From assembly GCA_029168955.1 (NCBI GenBank), contig JAPDOI010001360.1, forward strand, positions 62,001-126,000: DNA of 64,000 nt. The letters are read 5' to 3'. Below are positions 44,602 through 53,288 of this stretch, in pieces. The notes beneath the pieces were generated by a model that saw nothing but the letters and a program-made list of their open reading frames with translations, was not told the origin of the DNA and did no database searches. The DNA is from Aplectana chamaeleonis. Taxonomy: Eukaryota; Nematoda; Chromadorea; Rhabditida; Cosmocercidae. Every line of letters begins with the position of its first letter. Positions within the stretch are counted from its first letter, which is position 1. Position numbers and translations under genes: made by a program.

Positions 44602-45017
44602 GTGTCGACCCAGATTCAGCTGGTGTGGCAAGCTGCTCCAAGTTTTTGCGACATGATCTATGAACTTCACAGACTATTAGAATGTGTTAGAAAATTATTC
44701 CCAGTCCTTTCTAGTCCGTCTCCTCCATCACGTCTTGTCAGTAGGACGACGGAGGCTTGGTTTCAGGCCGATCATGCCAATTTGATACAATGGCCTGCCG
44801 GTTTCCAGGACCTCAACCTAGTTGAAAAGGTGTGAGTATTCTCGGGCGTTGTATTTACGCTGAAATCAGACAATACGAGCGCGTGGCTCCGCTTAAACTA
44901 GCCGTTATAAGCGAATGGGCGCAGATTGAAAGGGGCGTTCACAAAAAGCTGGGTAGAAACATGCGAAACAGAATTTCCGAAGTGGTTCTGTGTCATAACA
45001 AATCTAGAGACTATTAG
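44602..45017 (+). pseudogene. Tc1-like transposase, right copy, C-terminal
   Basis: The frame gives AWFQADHANLIQWPAGFQD, then LNLVEKV, and after a frameshift at about 44832 ILGRCIYAEIRQYERV, AVISEWAQIERG and GRNMRNRISEVVL, ending at 45017. This is the last third of a Tc1-like transposase (WP-DLNPIE-W and RxVY-xRQ boxes). The N-terminal DNA-binding and first catalytic parts are not seen. Confidence 0.78.
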
Positions 45018-45264
45018 CTTGATGTTTCTGATGGTTCTTACTATGTGCGAACTGATACGGAGGGTCTAGAGTCGAAATTTTGGCGAGCTCTAATTTCATG
45101 AAAACTCGTACCGGGGGTTTGGGTGCTGCATCTATTGGCGTTCACAGTTTGTCTCCTTGATTCTTGGGAAGTTCGGAACCGCATAAATGGGGGTATGTCA
45201 TATAATTTTGCAACGCACTGTATACCAATACGATCACTTCGGCTAGTTTTTGAAGCTTTCGACG

Positions 45265-45450
45265 AGGTGAGGTTGACATAGCTAATATTAATGATAAAAC
45301 GGTTGGGGTAGCGAAGCCGATAGACTCTTGCAGTCTGTACTAGAACTTCCGAAGAGGTGAGCGTTCTAGTACAGACTGTAGGAATCTATCGGCGTCGCTA
45401 TCCTAACAGTTTTATCCATAATATTAGCTATTTCAACCGCTCGGGCATAA
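45265..45450. repeat. Inverted repeat, arms about 75 bp
   Basis: ATAGCTAATATTAATGATAAAAC and GTTTTATCCATAATATTAGCTA border arms that meet around AGTACAGACTGTAG/CTGTACTAGAAC near 45350. Confidence 0.8.
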
Positions 45451-45607
45451 ATCGTCCAATTTTACTCCATAACAAAAACAGCCGTTATTTCTGTATTTGC
45501 ATGCAGTTTTCGTCGGTTCTCGCGTTAGCGTTCCATACTACTACCTTCAAACCTTCGGTTTATGACATGAAATCGGTACCTTTTTCGAACGTGTCTGCGG
45601 CCTTTAA

Positions 45608-46044
45608 AGGCAGTGCTCAGGATAAAACTTGGATGTTCAGCCTTCTACAGATTATGATAGGTAGAGAGCTTACTGTGACAGCAGCGTCAGCAAGAACTGC
45701 AAAAACTGACAAGAAAGCACTTTTTTCCGTGGGGTGACGTCATAATTTTGAGAATGTAAGGATTGACCGATGTGAAGGACTGCGGTTTTGTGATAACGTG
45801 ATTCACCTTATCCACCGCTTCTTATCGAAGCCATTACTGACCCGCTGTTTACGTGTTCAGGCTTCTTCAGAAGGGATTAGTTTTGGAGGCTGGGTGGCCC
45901 GATGGGTTGACTGGCCATCGCGAATTTCACCCACTTCCCGATGGTTTTTTTGTGATTCTCTATTCACTGTTTCCATTGGTAGGTCACAAAGCTCACGTTT
46001 CTGTGAAAAAAAAAACTAGAGGTTTCTTCATCGTGAACACTGCC
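45608..46044. mobile_element. TTAA-class MITE
   Basis: AGGCAGTGCTCAGGATAAAA after TTAA (45604-45607), to TTCATCGTGAACACTGCC before TTCA. Its right end coincides with the point where similarity to the 52.9-kb promoter duplicate resumes. Confidence 0.8.
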
Positions 46045-46362
46045 TTCAATGAGAGCTTTACTCATCCAAAATAGACACGCTGTCCTCAACAAAGTAGGAT
46101 TACTGACACAGTTCGATTCCTTTTATCGTACAATAGCGCAAGGAATAGTGATAGCTCTGTAAAAAGGTGAGTAACAGTATGATAAGAGTGTACTGTCGCA
46201 CCTAAATATAGATATACGACTGTGTGTAGAATGACAAGAACAGTCGGAATTTATAGGTGTTTTCATTGGAAACCGTAGTCATAACAGCGATCAATGTCGG
46301 AAAGCTTCAATGGTCTTGTTTGTTTAACGTGTCAACAGTACAACTTCTCTATATGGAAATCT
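46045..46362 (+). repeat. Segmental duplicate of the small-gene promoter, last part
   Basis: It matches 52935-53250 (shared GTGAGTAACAGTATGATAAG and GTCAACAGTACAACTTCTC). The match stops inside the TATA box: TTCTCTATAT is shared, but GGAAATC follows instead of AAATAAA. No gene body follows. Confidence 0.82.
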
Positions 46363-46553
46363 CAGATTCCGTCGCTGAACTTGGACTGCACTTCAATGAA
46401 AAACGGGAAGGAAGACCGACCCGTGTTTGATCCACGGCGATCTATTCTTTTTGCAAGACGTTCAAAACCTGCCTGTGCCCAAGAGATTTGTGAGTAACTC
46501 CTCAGACATTCTGTGGCGTTTCTAACGCGCACTAAACCGTCCCTGCAGAGCAC

Positions 46554-46673
46554 GTATATAAGGGACCTCATCCCAGAGAGAGCGCAGTCGGCCTTTCGGG
46601 GCCGCTCCCAGAAAGTGGCTGCAAGTCACTCTCTGAACGATTTTTGACCGCTGAGGGGGTCTTCCCCACGGTC
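46554..46673 (+). ncRNA. TATA plus structured-RNA module, copy C
   Basis: TATATAAGG lies at 46555-46563. Hairpin 1 is CGGCC-TTTCGG-GGCCG (46589-46604). Hairpin 2 is GTGGCT-GCA-AGTCAC (46615-46629, one G-U). The Sm-like site GATTTTTGA is at 46639-46647. Hairpin 3 is GACCG-CTGA-GGGG...CCCC-A-CGGTC (46646-46673). All three stems are intact, and the outer pairs of hairpin 3 (GA/TC) differ from the GG/CT of copy D in a compensating way. Confidence 0.55.
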
Positions 46674-46879
46674 CTCAGCGAGAGAAGCTCTCTCGCGGTC
46701 GACCGTGGCGTGGATGATGTCCCGGTCGCGGACCGTGGTGGGGTGACTCCCTCACGCGGGCCACGACATGGACCGTGTCCTTGTTGGGAAAGACCCGCTC
46801 CTATTGAAATGATGGAACGCCTCCCCTAGCGCCACGTGCTTCTATAATAGGACGACGGCCTCCTTTGCCGTTGTAAATC

Positions 46880-46891
46880 TAATCTAGCATG
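46880..46891 (+). repeat. Target-site duplication, left
   Basis: TAATCTAGCATG. The identical 12-mer is at 52161-52172. Confidence 0.88.
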
Positions 46892-46940
46892 TAGTAGTTG
46901 TTTGGTTTAACTGGACCACGAGTTTGGTAGATGCTTTATT

Positions 46941-46980
46941 GGCTTACGCACGTTTCGGCGGGATCGCCGTCTTCAGAGCC
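46941..46980 (-). ncRNA. Hammerhead ribozyme motif, PLE2 copy 1
   Basis: On the minus strand: GGCT, CTGAAGA, an extra C, GGCG-ATCC-CGCC, GAAA, CG-TG-CG, TA, AGCC. Stem I is GGCU/AGCC. The predicted cleavage follows the GUA triplet. It is type I with a minimal stem III, like those known in Penelope-like elements. The unpaired C before stem II is unusual. Confidence 0.75.
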
Positions 46981-47432
46981 TGAAAGGAACAAATCAGAAA
47001 TATGCTTATTCGGCCAAATGTCGACTAAACCTTACTAAACTTCGAGAGAAATTCTTTCAAAACGTGGTCAATAACAGAGAAACTAGGAAGTTACCGCACC
47101 TTGCCAGGAAACTCGCTAGAGGACCAGCAGCATAGAACGGTTGGCGGATGGCGGAGCACAGATCGAAACCGCTACCTCTCGACGTTAGAATGCGAGTCTG
47201 AGGTAGGGCTTGAGCTCTCCAGCTATATATAGGCACTCCCCCTTCCGATTGATTTTAGGGTCGCTCGCCTGGATCCAAAAAGCCTCCAGGGTTTTTCTGG
47301 CAGGGTATCGGTTTCCCGCGCAATTATCTCGGCCTCGACATGGTAATTATCGCCGTTGTGGGCGTTAACACGGTGACACCCCAGAACCGTTGATACCCGC
47401 AGCTTATCCTGCCGTCTAAGTGCTCTTTGATT

Positions 47433-49784
47433 CTAACCCAGAGCGGTCACCAATATATTGCTCGCCGCACAGCTGGCACGAGATCCTGTAGACCACACCG
47501 CATGCAGTGCGATCTCCTCTCTACCAGTTGGGCAGACCACACAATTGGGAGTTGTGCAAATGCGGTCATATAGACGGTTTCCGGATGAGGCGGTTTTTGA
47601 GGTTATTTGGGGAATGTCAGCAATGGCGACAGAGCTTTCCAGACCGGCTTTGCGTAGGCATTTTCGCAGAGATTTGCTCACTTCATCCGAAATGAAGGGC
47701 ATTTTTATGGGAATTTTGCCATCAACTGCTGATTCCTGCTCTACGCGGCGTGCGGCTGAGCTGCTGGATCTGCGCAGAACCATACTGGGGATATCCGTTA
47801 AGAGCAGCAATTTCTTGCGCCATTTGAACAGATTCTTTTGCTCGTTTTCTCCGGTACAGACACATTTCGCCGTTCGATACATATTTTTAACAACCGCCCT
47901 TTTTGTTTGTGAGGGGTGTGCTGATTGGTAATGAACAATTATGTTTTTGTTACTTGGTTTGCGGTACCATTTTGTGGCGAAAATGCCCCCCGAAAAGTTT
48001 ATTTGGACATTTAGGAAAGGAAGCCAGTCTACCACCGGTTTTTCCCGGGTAAATTTAACATTTTCCGACTGATTGTTGATAAGTTCAAAACACTGGTCCA
48101 TTTCCTCCTGGGTGGGGCAGACGACAAAGCAGTCGTCTATGTACCTACAGTATAGCATTGGGAGCCGTGCCAGCACCGGAGATTCGATTTTACCCATAAA
48201 TGCTATGGCAAGCGTGGGAGCTAGGCGCTGTCCCATGGCCAGCCCTCTGACCTGACTAAAGTATTGTCCTGACCATCTGAAAATGTTGCATTTAAGGCAC
48301 TCATGGAGAAGTGTCATAAGCTGCGCAATTGTTAACCCGAACATGTTAATGGAGCCTTGGTGTTGGGTAAGAAGCTCGAAAACGGCCTCCTTAGCATGGT
48401 CATTACTGACATTGGTGTAGAGGGCGGTGGCGTCAAAAGACTCCATTATGCACGGGTTTGCGGGTTGAATGCTGCGGAGATGGTCAAGGAATGCGCGGGT
48501 GTTTGGGAGGTGGGCCGGAATGTGGCCTAGTAGTTGTTTTAAAATGTTGTTGATGAACCAGGCAATACGATCAGTGGGACCACCCACGCAGCTGATGATG
48601 GGCCTGACTTTTATGGAAATGGGGCTGATGGTGGCCAGATCCTCCTCCGCTGAGAACTTGTGAGTCTTTACGAGAAGGTACAAAACAGGGCAAGTTGGGG
48701 AGTCAATTTTAAGGCGAGTGATGAGAGACGGGCTCAAATCTGCTGATTTTCCAACTTTAATCCACTCCCTGTTGAGTCTACGATACTGTGCTTGAAATTC
48801 TCTGGCAGTGGAGGGACGGTAAAGAGAGATATCCTGCAGGTGTTGCTCCGTTATAGCCTTGTCCAGCTGGTTAGGGATTACGACGAATTCCCCTCCTTTA
48901 TCGCTGACGGAAAGGCGTATAGCCTTAGACTCCACCAACTCCCGAACTTCTCTGAGACCACAGACCTGAGCATGAGAAAGATTTGACGAGATCTTCTGCT
49001 TGCGAGCGCGGTCAAAAACTTTGAAAACCTCGTCGGCGAAAATGCGAAAAGTGATATCAGAGCCGAGATTGGGGTCCTGTTGTTTGAAAAAAGTGTTGGG
49101 GAAAGGAATCTGGGGTAAAGCTCTGACTGGCGCAGAAATTGTCGCATTGCCTATGTTGGCTCTATAGCGCAGCCGGTCTTGGAGCCCGTGAAGACTACAG
49201 ATTACCTTGCGCATGAAGACGGTAGAAATAGGTTGAGATGGCGAGAAACTGGGACCCATTGCCAGAATTGAACGAGCGTTCTCGGAAAGGTGGAAATCGC
49301 CTAATACCGTAACTCGAGACTGAGTAGAAATAGGCTCCGTTCCTGTAACGTTCATTGTGTGACCATCAGGGTTCCGTGGAGACACGGCACTCAAAGTCTC
49401 CCTCTCCTGGCCACGCGATGTACTCAAAAGTCTCTCGAATTTAGCTTGTAAAGTTTGTTTTACATTAGACCGAATAGAGTCACAGATCGTTTTTGATCCG
49501 TCCACTAATCTCTGCCAGACACGCCCATCCAAATATTTAACACAATGTGATTCCTTACATACACACTTATTCAACATCGAAAACAGATGATCTCTTCTTT
49601 GCCGAAGTGTCATGTGTAGTAGTCGCAATTCGATTTGGCGTATCTGGCGATCGTTGTTTCCACTGCCGCATAGACTTCGTAGGCGTTTTCGGGTGATGAA
49701 GTTCGGCACGATACGATTCTGCAGGCAGCGGCGAAGAAAGTGGACGGATTGTCTAGCTGAGACGATCTTCTGCCTCAGTGACAA
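47433..49784 (-). CDS. Penelope-like reverse transcriptase ORF, nuclease end frameshifted
   Basis: 783 codons from 49784. Residues about 1-330 are an N-terminal basic region. The RT core has LYLLVKTHK (about 370), SFDATALYTN (about 443-452), GLAMGQRLAP (about 520) and CRYIDDCFVV (about 545-554), so the catalytic YIDD is intact. A Cys-rich CTTPNCVVCPTG linker precedes the GIY-YIG domain. Near 47513 one C is missing relative to copy 2, so the last 26 or so residues are out of frame. A 10-bp deletion near 47447 and further small indels follow. It is therefore RT-complete but nuclease-broken. It belongs to the EN-bearing Penelope-like group, and a nematode-type clade is plausible. Confidence 0.93.
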   Translation of the reverse strand: MSLRQKIVSARQSVHFLRRCLQNRIVPNFITRKRLRSLCGSGNNDRQIRQIELRLLHMTLRQRRDHLFSMLNKCVCKESHCVKYLDGRVWQRLVDGSKTICDSIRSNVKQTLQAKFERLLSTSRGQERETLSAVSPRNPDGHTMNVTGTEPISTQSRVTVLGDFHLSENARSILAMGPSFSPSQPISTVFMRKVICSLHGLQDRLRYRANIGNATISAPVRALPQIPFPNTFFKQQDPNLGSDITFRIFADEVFKVFDRARKQKISSNLSHAQVCGLREVRELVESKAIRLSVSDKGGEFVVIPNQLDKAITEQHLQDISLYRPSTAREFQAQYRRLNREWIKVGKSADLSPSLITRLKIDSPTCPVLYLLVKTHKFSAEEDLATISPISIKVRPIISCVGGPTDRIAWFINNILKQLLGHIPAHLPNTRAFLDHLRSIQPANPCIMESFDATALYTNVSNDHAKEAVFELLTQHQGSINMFGLTIAQLMTLLHECLKCNIFRWSGQYFSQVRGLAMGQRLAPTLAIAFMGKIESPVLARLPMLYCRYIDDCFVVCPTQEEMDQCFELINNQSENVKFTREKPVVDWLPFLNVQINFSGGIFATKWYRKPSNKNIIVHYQSAHPSQTKRAVVKNMYRTAKCVCTGENEQKNLFKWRKKLLLLTDIPSMVLRRSSSSAARRVEQESAVDGKIPIKMPFISDEVSKSLRKCLRKAGLESSVAIADIPQITSKTASSGNRLYDRICTTPNCVVCPTGREEIALHAVWSTGSRASCAASNILVTALG

Positions 49785-49922
49785 TACTTCCTGACGAGTC
49801 GATGAAAATCAGCTGGGACGTTTCGCATAAGTCTCCAGGTACGACTCTCCATGAACCTCGGCATTGTAATCAGTAGTAGTTGTTTGGTTTAACTGGACCA
49901 CGAGGTTGGTGGATGTTTTATT

Positions 49923-49962
49923 GGCCTACGCACGTTTCGGCGGGATCGCCGTCTTCAGAGCC
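49923..49962 (-). ncRNA. Hammerhead ribozyme motif, PLE2 copy 2 (internal junction)
   Basis: Same core as copy 1, but the stem I distal strand is GGCC instead of AGCC. GGCU/GGCC still pairs through a G-U wobble. It sits at the junction between tandem copies, where cleavage would release unit-length RNA. Confidence 0.75.
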
Positions 49963-50038
49963 TGAAAGGAACAAATCAGAAATGTGCTTATTCGGCCAAA
50001 TGTCGACTAAACCTTACTAAAACTCGAGAGAAGTTCTT

Positions 50039-50695
50039 TCAAAACGTGGTCAAAAACAGAGAAACTAGGAAGTTACCGCACCTTGCCAGGAAACTCGCTA
50101 GAGGACCAGCAGCATAGAACGGTTGGCGGATGGCGGAGCACAGATCGAAACCGCTACCTCTCGACGTTAGAATGCGAGTCTGAGGTAGGGCTTGAGCTCT
50201 CCAGCTATATAGAGGCACTCCCCTTCCGATTGATTTTGGGTCGCTCGCCTGGATCCAAAAAGCCTCCAGGGTTTTTCTGGCAGGGGTATCGGTTTCCCGC
50301 GCAATTATCTCGGCCTCGACATGGTAATTATCGCCGTTGTGGGCGTTAACACGGTGACACCCCAGAACCGTTGATACCCGCAGCTTATCCTTGCCGTCTA
50401 AGTGCTCTTTGATTCTAACCCAGAGCGGCCGCGAAGTCTCACCAATATATTGCTCGCCGCACAGCTGGCACGAGATCCTGTAGACCACACCGCATGCAGT
50501 GCAATCTCCCTCTCTACCAGTTGGGCAGACCACACAATTGGGAGTTGTGCAAATGCGGTCATATAGACGGTTTCGGATGAGGCGGTTTTTGAAGTTATTT
50601 GGGGGAATGTCAGCAATGGCGACAGAGCTTTCCAGACCGGCTTTGCGTAGGCATTTTCGCAGAGATTTGCTCACTTCATCCGAAATGAAGGGCAT
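50039..50695 (-). CDS. PLE2 copy 2: intact Cys-rich linker and GIY-YIG nuclease end
   Basis: 218 codons in one frame: a spacer (SKSLRKCLRKAGLESS), CTTPNCVVCPTG, then the nuclease GVVYRISCQLCGEQYIGETS, RPLWVRIKEHLDG and ARKTLEAFWIQASDP. It shows the VVY/YIG pair, a conserved Arg in the following helix and a Glu in EAFWI. This end is not interrupted by stops. The RT upstream (50698-51460) is broken by frameshifts (ADPAAQ region, about 50790) and a stop near 51090, so the copy is not autonomous. Lineages of this kind use GIY-YIG to nick target DNA. Confidence 0.85.
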   Translation of the reverse strand: MPFISDEVSKSLRKCLRKAGLESSVAIADIPPNNFKNRLIRNRLYDRICTTPNCVVCPTGREGDCTACGVVYRISCQLCGEQYIGETSRPLWVRIKEHLDGKDKLRVSTVLGCHRVNAHNGDNYHVEAEIIARETDTPARKTLEAFWIQASDPKSIGRGVPLYSWRAQALPQTRILTSRGSGFDLCSAIRQPFYAAGPLASFLARCGNFLVSLFLTTF

Positions 50696-50697
50696 TT

Positions 50698-51465
50698 TTA
50701 TGGGAATTTTGCCATCAACTGCTGAACTGCTGATTCCTGCTCTACGCGGCGTGCGGCTGAGCTGCTGGATCTGCGCAGAACCATACTGGGGGGATATCCG
50801 TTAAGAGCAGCAATTTCTTGCGCCATTTGAACAGATTCTTTTTGCTCGTTTTCTCCGGTACAGACACATTTCGCCGTTCGATACATATTTTTAACAACCG
50901 CCCTTTTTGTTTGTGAGGGGTGTGCTGATTGGTAATGAACAATTATGTTTTTGTTACTTGGTTTGCGATACCATTTTGTGGCGAAAATGCCCCCCGAAAA
51001 TTTTATTTGGACATTTAGGAAAGGAAGCCAGTCTACCACCGGTTTTTTACCGGAGTAAATTTAACATTTTCCGACTGATTGTTGATAAGTTAAAAATACT
51101 GGTCCATTTCCTCCTGGGTGGGGCAGACGACAAAGCAGTCGTCTATGTACCTACAGTATAGCATTCGGAGCCGTGCCAGCACCGGAGATTCGATTTTACC
51201 CATAAATGCTATGGCAAGCGTGGGAGCTAGGCGCTGTCCCATGGCCAGTCCTATGACCTGACTAAAGTATTTTCCTGACCATCTGAAAATGTTGCATTTA
51301 AGGTACTAATGGAGAAGTGTCATAAGCTGCTCAATCGTTTACCCGAACATGTTAATGGAGCCTTGGTGTTGGGTAAGAAGCTCGAAAACGGCCTCCTTAG
51401 CATGGTCATTACTGACATTGGTGTAGTGGGCGGTGGCGTCAAAAGACTCCATTATGCACGGGTTT
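50698..51465 (-). pseudogene. PLE2 copy 2: broken RT C-terminal part
   Basis: VDWLPFLNVQIKFSGGIF, KWYRKPSNKNIIVHYQ and NMYRTAKCVCTGENEQK are clear RT thumb-side motifs. They are split by small indels relative to copy 1 (for example an extra G near 50790 and an extra T near 50840). The YIDD region is at about 51140-51150. Confidence 0.82.
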
Positions 51466-51496
51466 GCGGGTTTTCGCCGACGAGGTTTTCAAAGTG

Positions 51497-51824
51497 CGGT
51501 GTGGTCTACAGGATCTCGTGCCAGCTGTGCGGCGAGCAATATATTGGTGAGACTTCGCGGCCGCTCTGGGTTAGAATCAAAGAGCACTTAGACGGCAAGG
51601 ATAAGCTGCGGGTATCAACGGTTCTGGGGTGTCACCGTGTTAACGCCCACAACGGCGATAATTACCATGTCGAGGCCGAGATAATTGCGCGGGAAACCGA
51701 TACCCCTGCCAGAAAAACCCTGGAGGCTTTTTGGATCCAGGCGAGCGACCCAAAAATCAATCGGAAGGGGGAGTGCCTATATATAGCTAGAGAGCTCATG
51801 CCCTACCTCAGACTCGCATTCTAA
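51497..51824 (+). CDS. PLE2 copy 3: GIY-YIG nuclease domain fragment
   Basis: An open frame CGVVYRISCQLCGEQYIGET, then KEHLDGKDKLRVS, YHVEAEIIARETD and EAFWIQASDPK, ending at TAA 51824. The domain is complete, but there is no RT in front. The preceding in-frame codons from 51309 are antisense PLE2 sequence and not part of the protein. The C-terminus differs from copy 2 (INRKGECLYIARELMPYLRL) because of a local indel. Confidence 0.75.
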
Positions 51825-52028
51825 CGTCGAGAGGTAGCGGTTTCGATCTGTGCTCCGCCATCCGCCAACCGTTCTATGCTGCTGGTCCTCTAGCGAGTTT
51901 CCTGGCAAGGTGCGGTAACTTCCTAGTTTCTCTGTTATTGACCACGTTTTGAAAGAATTTCTCTCGAATTTTAGTAAGGTTTAGTCGACATTTGGCCGAA
52001 TAAGCACATTTCTGATTTGTTCCTTTCA

Positions 52029-52068
52029 GGCTCTGAAGACGGCGATCCCGCCGAAACGTGCGTAAGCC
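52029..52068 (+). ncRNA. Hammerhead ribozyme motif, PLE2 copy 3
   Basis: GGCT 52029-52032, CTGAAGA 52033-52039, C 52040, stem II GGCG/CGCC, GAAA 52053-52056, stem III CG-TG-CG, TA 52063-52064, AGCC 52065-52068. Predicted cleavage between 52064 and 52065. Confidence 0.78.
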
Positions 52069-52160
52069 AATAAAGCATCTACCAACCTCGTGGTCCAGTT
52101 AAACAAAACAACTACTACTGATTACAATGCCGAGGTTCATGGAGAGTCGTACCTGGAGAC

Positions 52161-52172
52161 TAATCTAGCATG
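52161..52172 (+). repeat. Target-site duplication, right
   Basis: TAATCTAGCATG, identical to 46880-46891. It shows that copies 1, 2 and 3 entered together. Confidence 0.88.
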
Positions 52173-52275
52173 GTCGAAACCTGCAAACGGCAGTGAATCG
52201 CCGGATATCGCGGGCGGAACCGAACATGATCGAAGCCTGAAAACGGCAGTGAATCGCTAGATATAGCGGGGCAAA
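52170..52275 (+). repeat. Two-copy tandem repeat downstream of module C
   Basis: CATGGTCGAAACCTGCAAAC and CATGATCGAAGCCTGAAAAC start two units of about 56 bp, each continuing GGCAGTGAATCGC and ATATCGCGGGC-like. Removing the PLE2 insertion places them about 200 bases after module C, comparable to the arrays around copies A, B and E. Confidence 0.6.
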
Positions 52276-52379
52276 CGGCGGATATGGGGCACCTGCTTTG
52301 CCCATTTTTTCGTTTCTAACGGGAGCGGTTCAGATTATGACCCGCGTTTGCTGCGCGTTACAAACCCCACAATGCCTGA

Positions 52380-53250
52380 GTCCGCATTCCGCGATTACTA
52401 TTTCCTGTTATCTTTTCCGTATCCGTTTTCTGCCTTCCGTTTCTGGGTAAGATGTTTTTCTTTTTCCGTTCTCGTTCTCCATATCCAGGTAAAAATCGTT
52501 TTCCGCACATCCGTGTTCGGAGCACTGGGATAGTCAAAAATCTGAAATATTTTCAAAAGATTAGAAAAGCCCAATACATATCTCACTTGCAGTATATGTA
52601 AAGAAGAGCTATAAAACAAGCAACACCGCCAAAACTGAAATTAGTTCCAGAGTTGAAGGTGAACACATGCAAACGTCATCATTGTAAGCCATAATGCAGG
52701 AATGACTTTGCAGAATTCGAACCATCCACCTCACCATTCCATTGCTCCGTAGTCCATCGTGTTATCCGCCTAGATCCGGTTACGGATTCCGCACTACATA
52801 ATCAGCAGCAGTGGATTCTGCTATTTGCAAAGAGGATTGCTCAACTATTATCATGAATTTCATAGTGCAACAACTACATAAGGAGGTGTCTCAGTTTGTG
52901 TGTAGAATGATAAAGACTGCAGGCATTTGCGCGTTTTTAATGAAAGCTTACTCATCCAAAATAGAATATACGCTGACCTCAACAAAAAAAGATCACTGAC
53001 ACAGTCCCCTTCCTTTCATTATACAATATCATAACAAGGAATAGTGTGTTGGCTGTGTTAAAAGGTGAGTAACAGTATGATAAGGGTGTACAGTCGCGCC
53101 TAAATATAGATGTCCGAATGTGTGTAGAATGACAAGTGCATTCGAAATTTAGATATTTTCAATGGAAACCTTAGTCAAAACAGTGATTAATCTCATAATG
53201 TTTCAATGGTTCTGTTTGCTGAATTTGTCAACAGTAAAACTTCTCTATAT
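52380..53250 (+). repeat. Segmental duplicate, intact copy (5' flank of the small gene)
   Basis: Contiguous here, but the homologous sequence is dispersed at 38590-38970, 39370-39540 and 46045-46362. A degenerate tRNA-like segment (minus strand, GGTTCGAATTC near 52718) lies within. Differences are many, so the duplication is not recent. Confidence 0.8.
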
Positions 53251-53253
53251 AAA
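53246..53253 (+). promoter_or_regulatory. TATA box of the small secreted-protein gene
   Basis: TATATAAA, 36 bases before the ATG codon at 53289, implying a very short 5' leader. Confidence 0.6.
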
Positions 53254-53288
53254 TAAACTGTCAAAGCGGTCGGTATCCCCAGCAGAAA

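Larger units (their letters stand above)
42940..45214. mobile_element. Inverted pair of Tc1-like elements
   Basis: The outer ends are GTTGCAAATTTATATGACATA (42940) and TATGTCATATAATTTTGCAAC (45194-45214). The whole segment folds back on itself. Left and right halves match, apart from two MITEs at 43165-44072, and meet near 44480 between CTACTCGAGGATAAGTGCGG (about 44405) and AACTTATCCTCGAGTAGGA (about 44560). Each half encodes the same transposase tail pointing outward. Confidence 0.75.
46892..49870 (-). mobile_element. PLE2 copy 1, full-length Penelope-like element
   Basis: On the minus strand it runs from the 5' end (TGATTACAATGCCGAGGTTC near 49870), through the ORF, to a 3' tail with a hammerhead motif and the end CCAAACAACTACTA. 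Its 5' end abuts the 3' end of copy 2, a head-to-tail tandem as expected for pseudo-LTR-bearing Penelope elements. Confidence 0.9.
49871..51470 (-). mobile_element. PLE2 copy 2, 5'-truncated tandem copy
   Basis: It matches copy 1 from its 3' end up into the RT core (ending near the FDATALYTN region at about 51460) with small indels. It lies directly upstream (minus sense) of copy 1, in the same orientation. Confidence 0.88.
51473..52160 (+). mobile_element. PLE2 copy 3, inverted partial copy
   Basis: It begins with about 25 bases from the middle of the ORF (TTCGCCGACGAGGTTTTCAAA), jumps to the GIY-YIG region at about 51498 and continues to the 3' tail, hammerhead and CAACTACTAC. It then reads 43 bases of the next unit's 5' end (TGATTACAATGCCGAGGTTC) before the right TSD. 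It therefore derives from a tandem template. Confidence 0.85.

Noticed and set aside
47458..47931. 157-codon plus-strand frame
   Set aside because: Antisense of the Penelope-like ORF in copy 1.
51309..51496. N-terminal extension of the plus-strand GIY-YIG frame
   Set aside because: These codons are antisense RT sequence from copy 2 and a short inverted scrap. The open frame crosses the inversion junction by chance.
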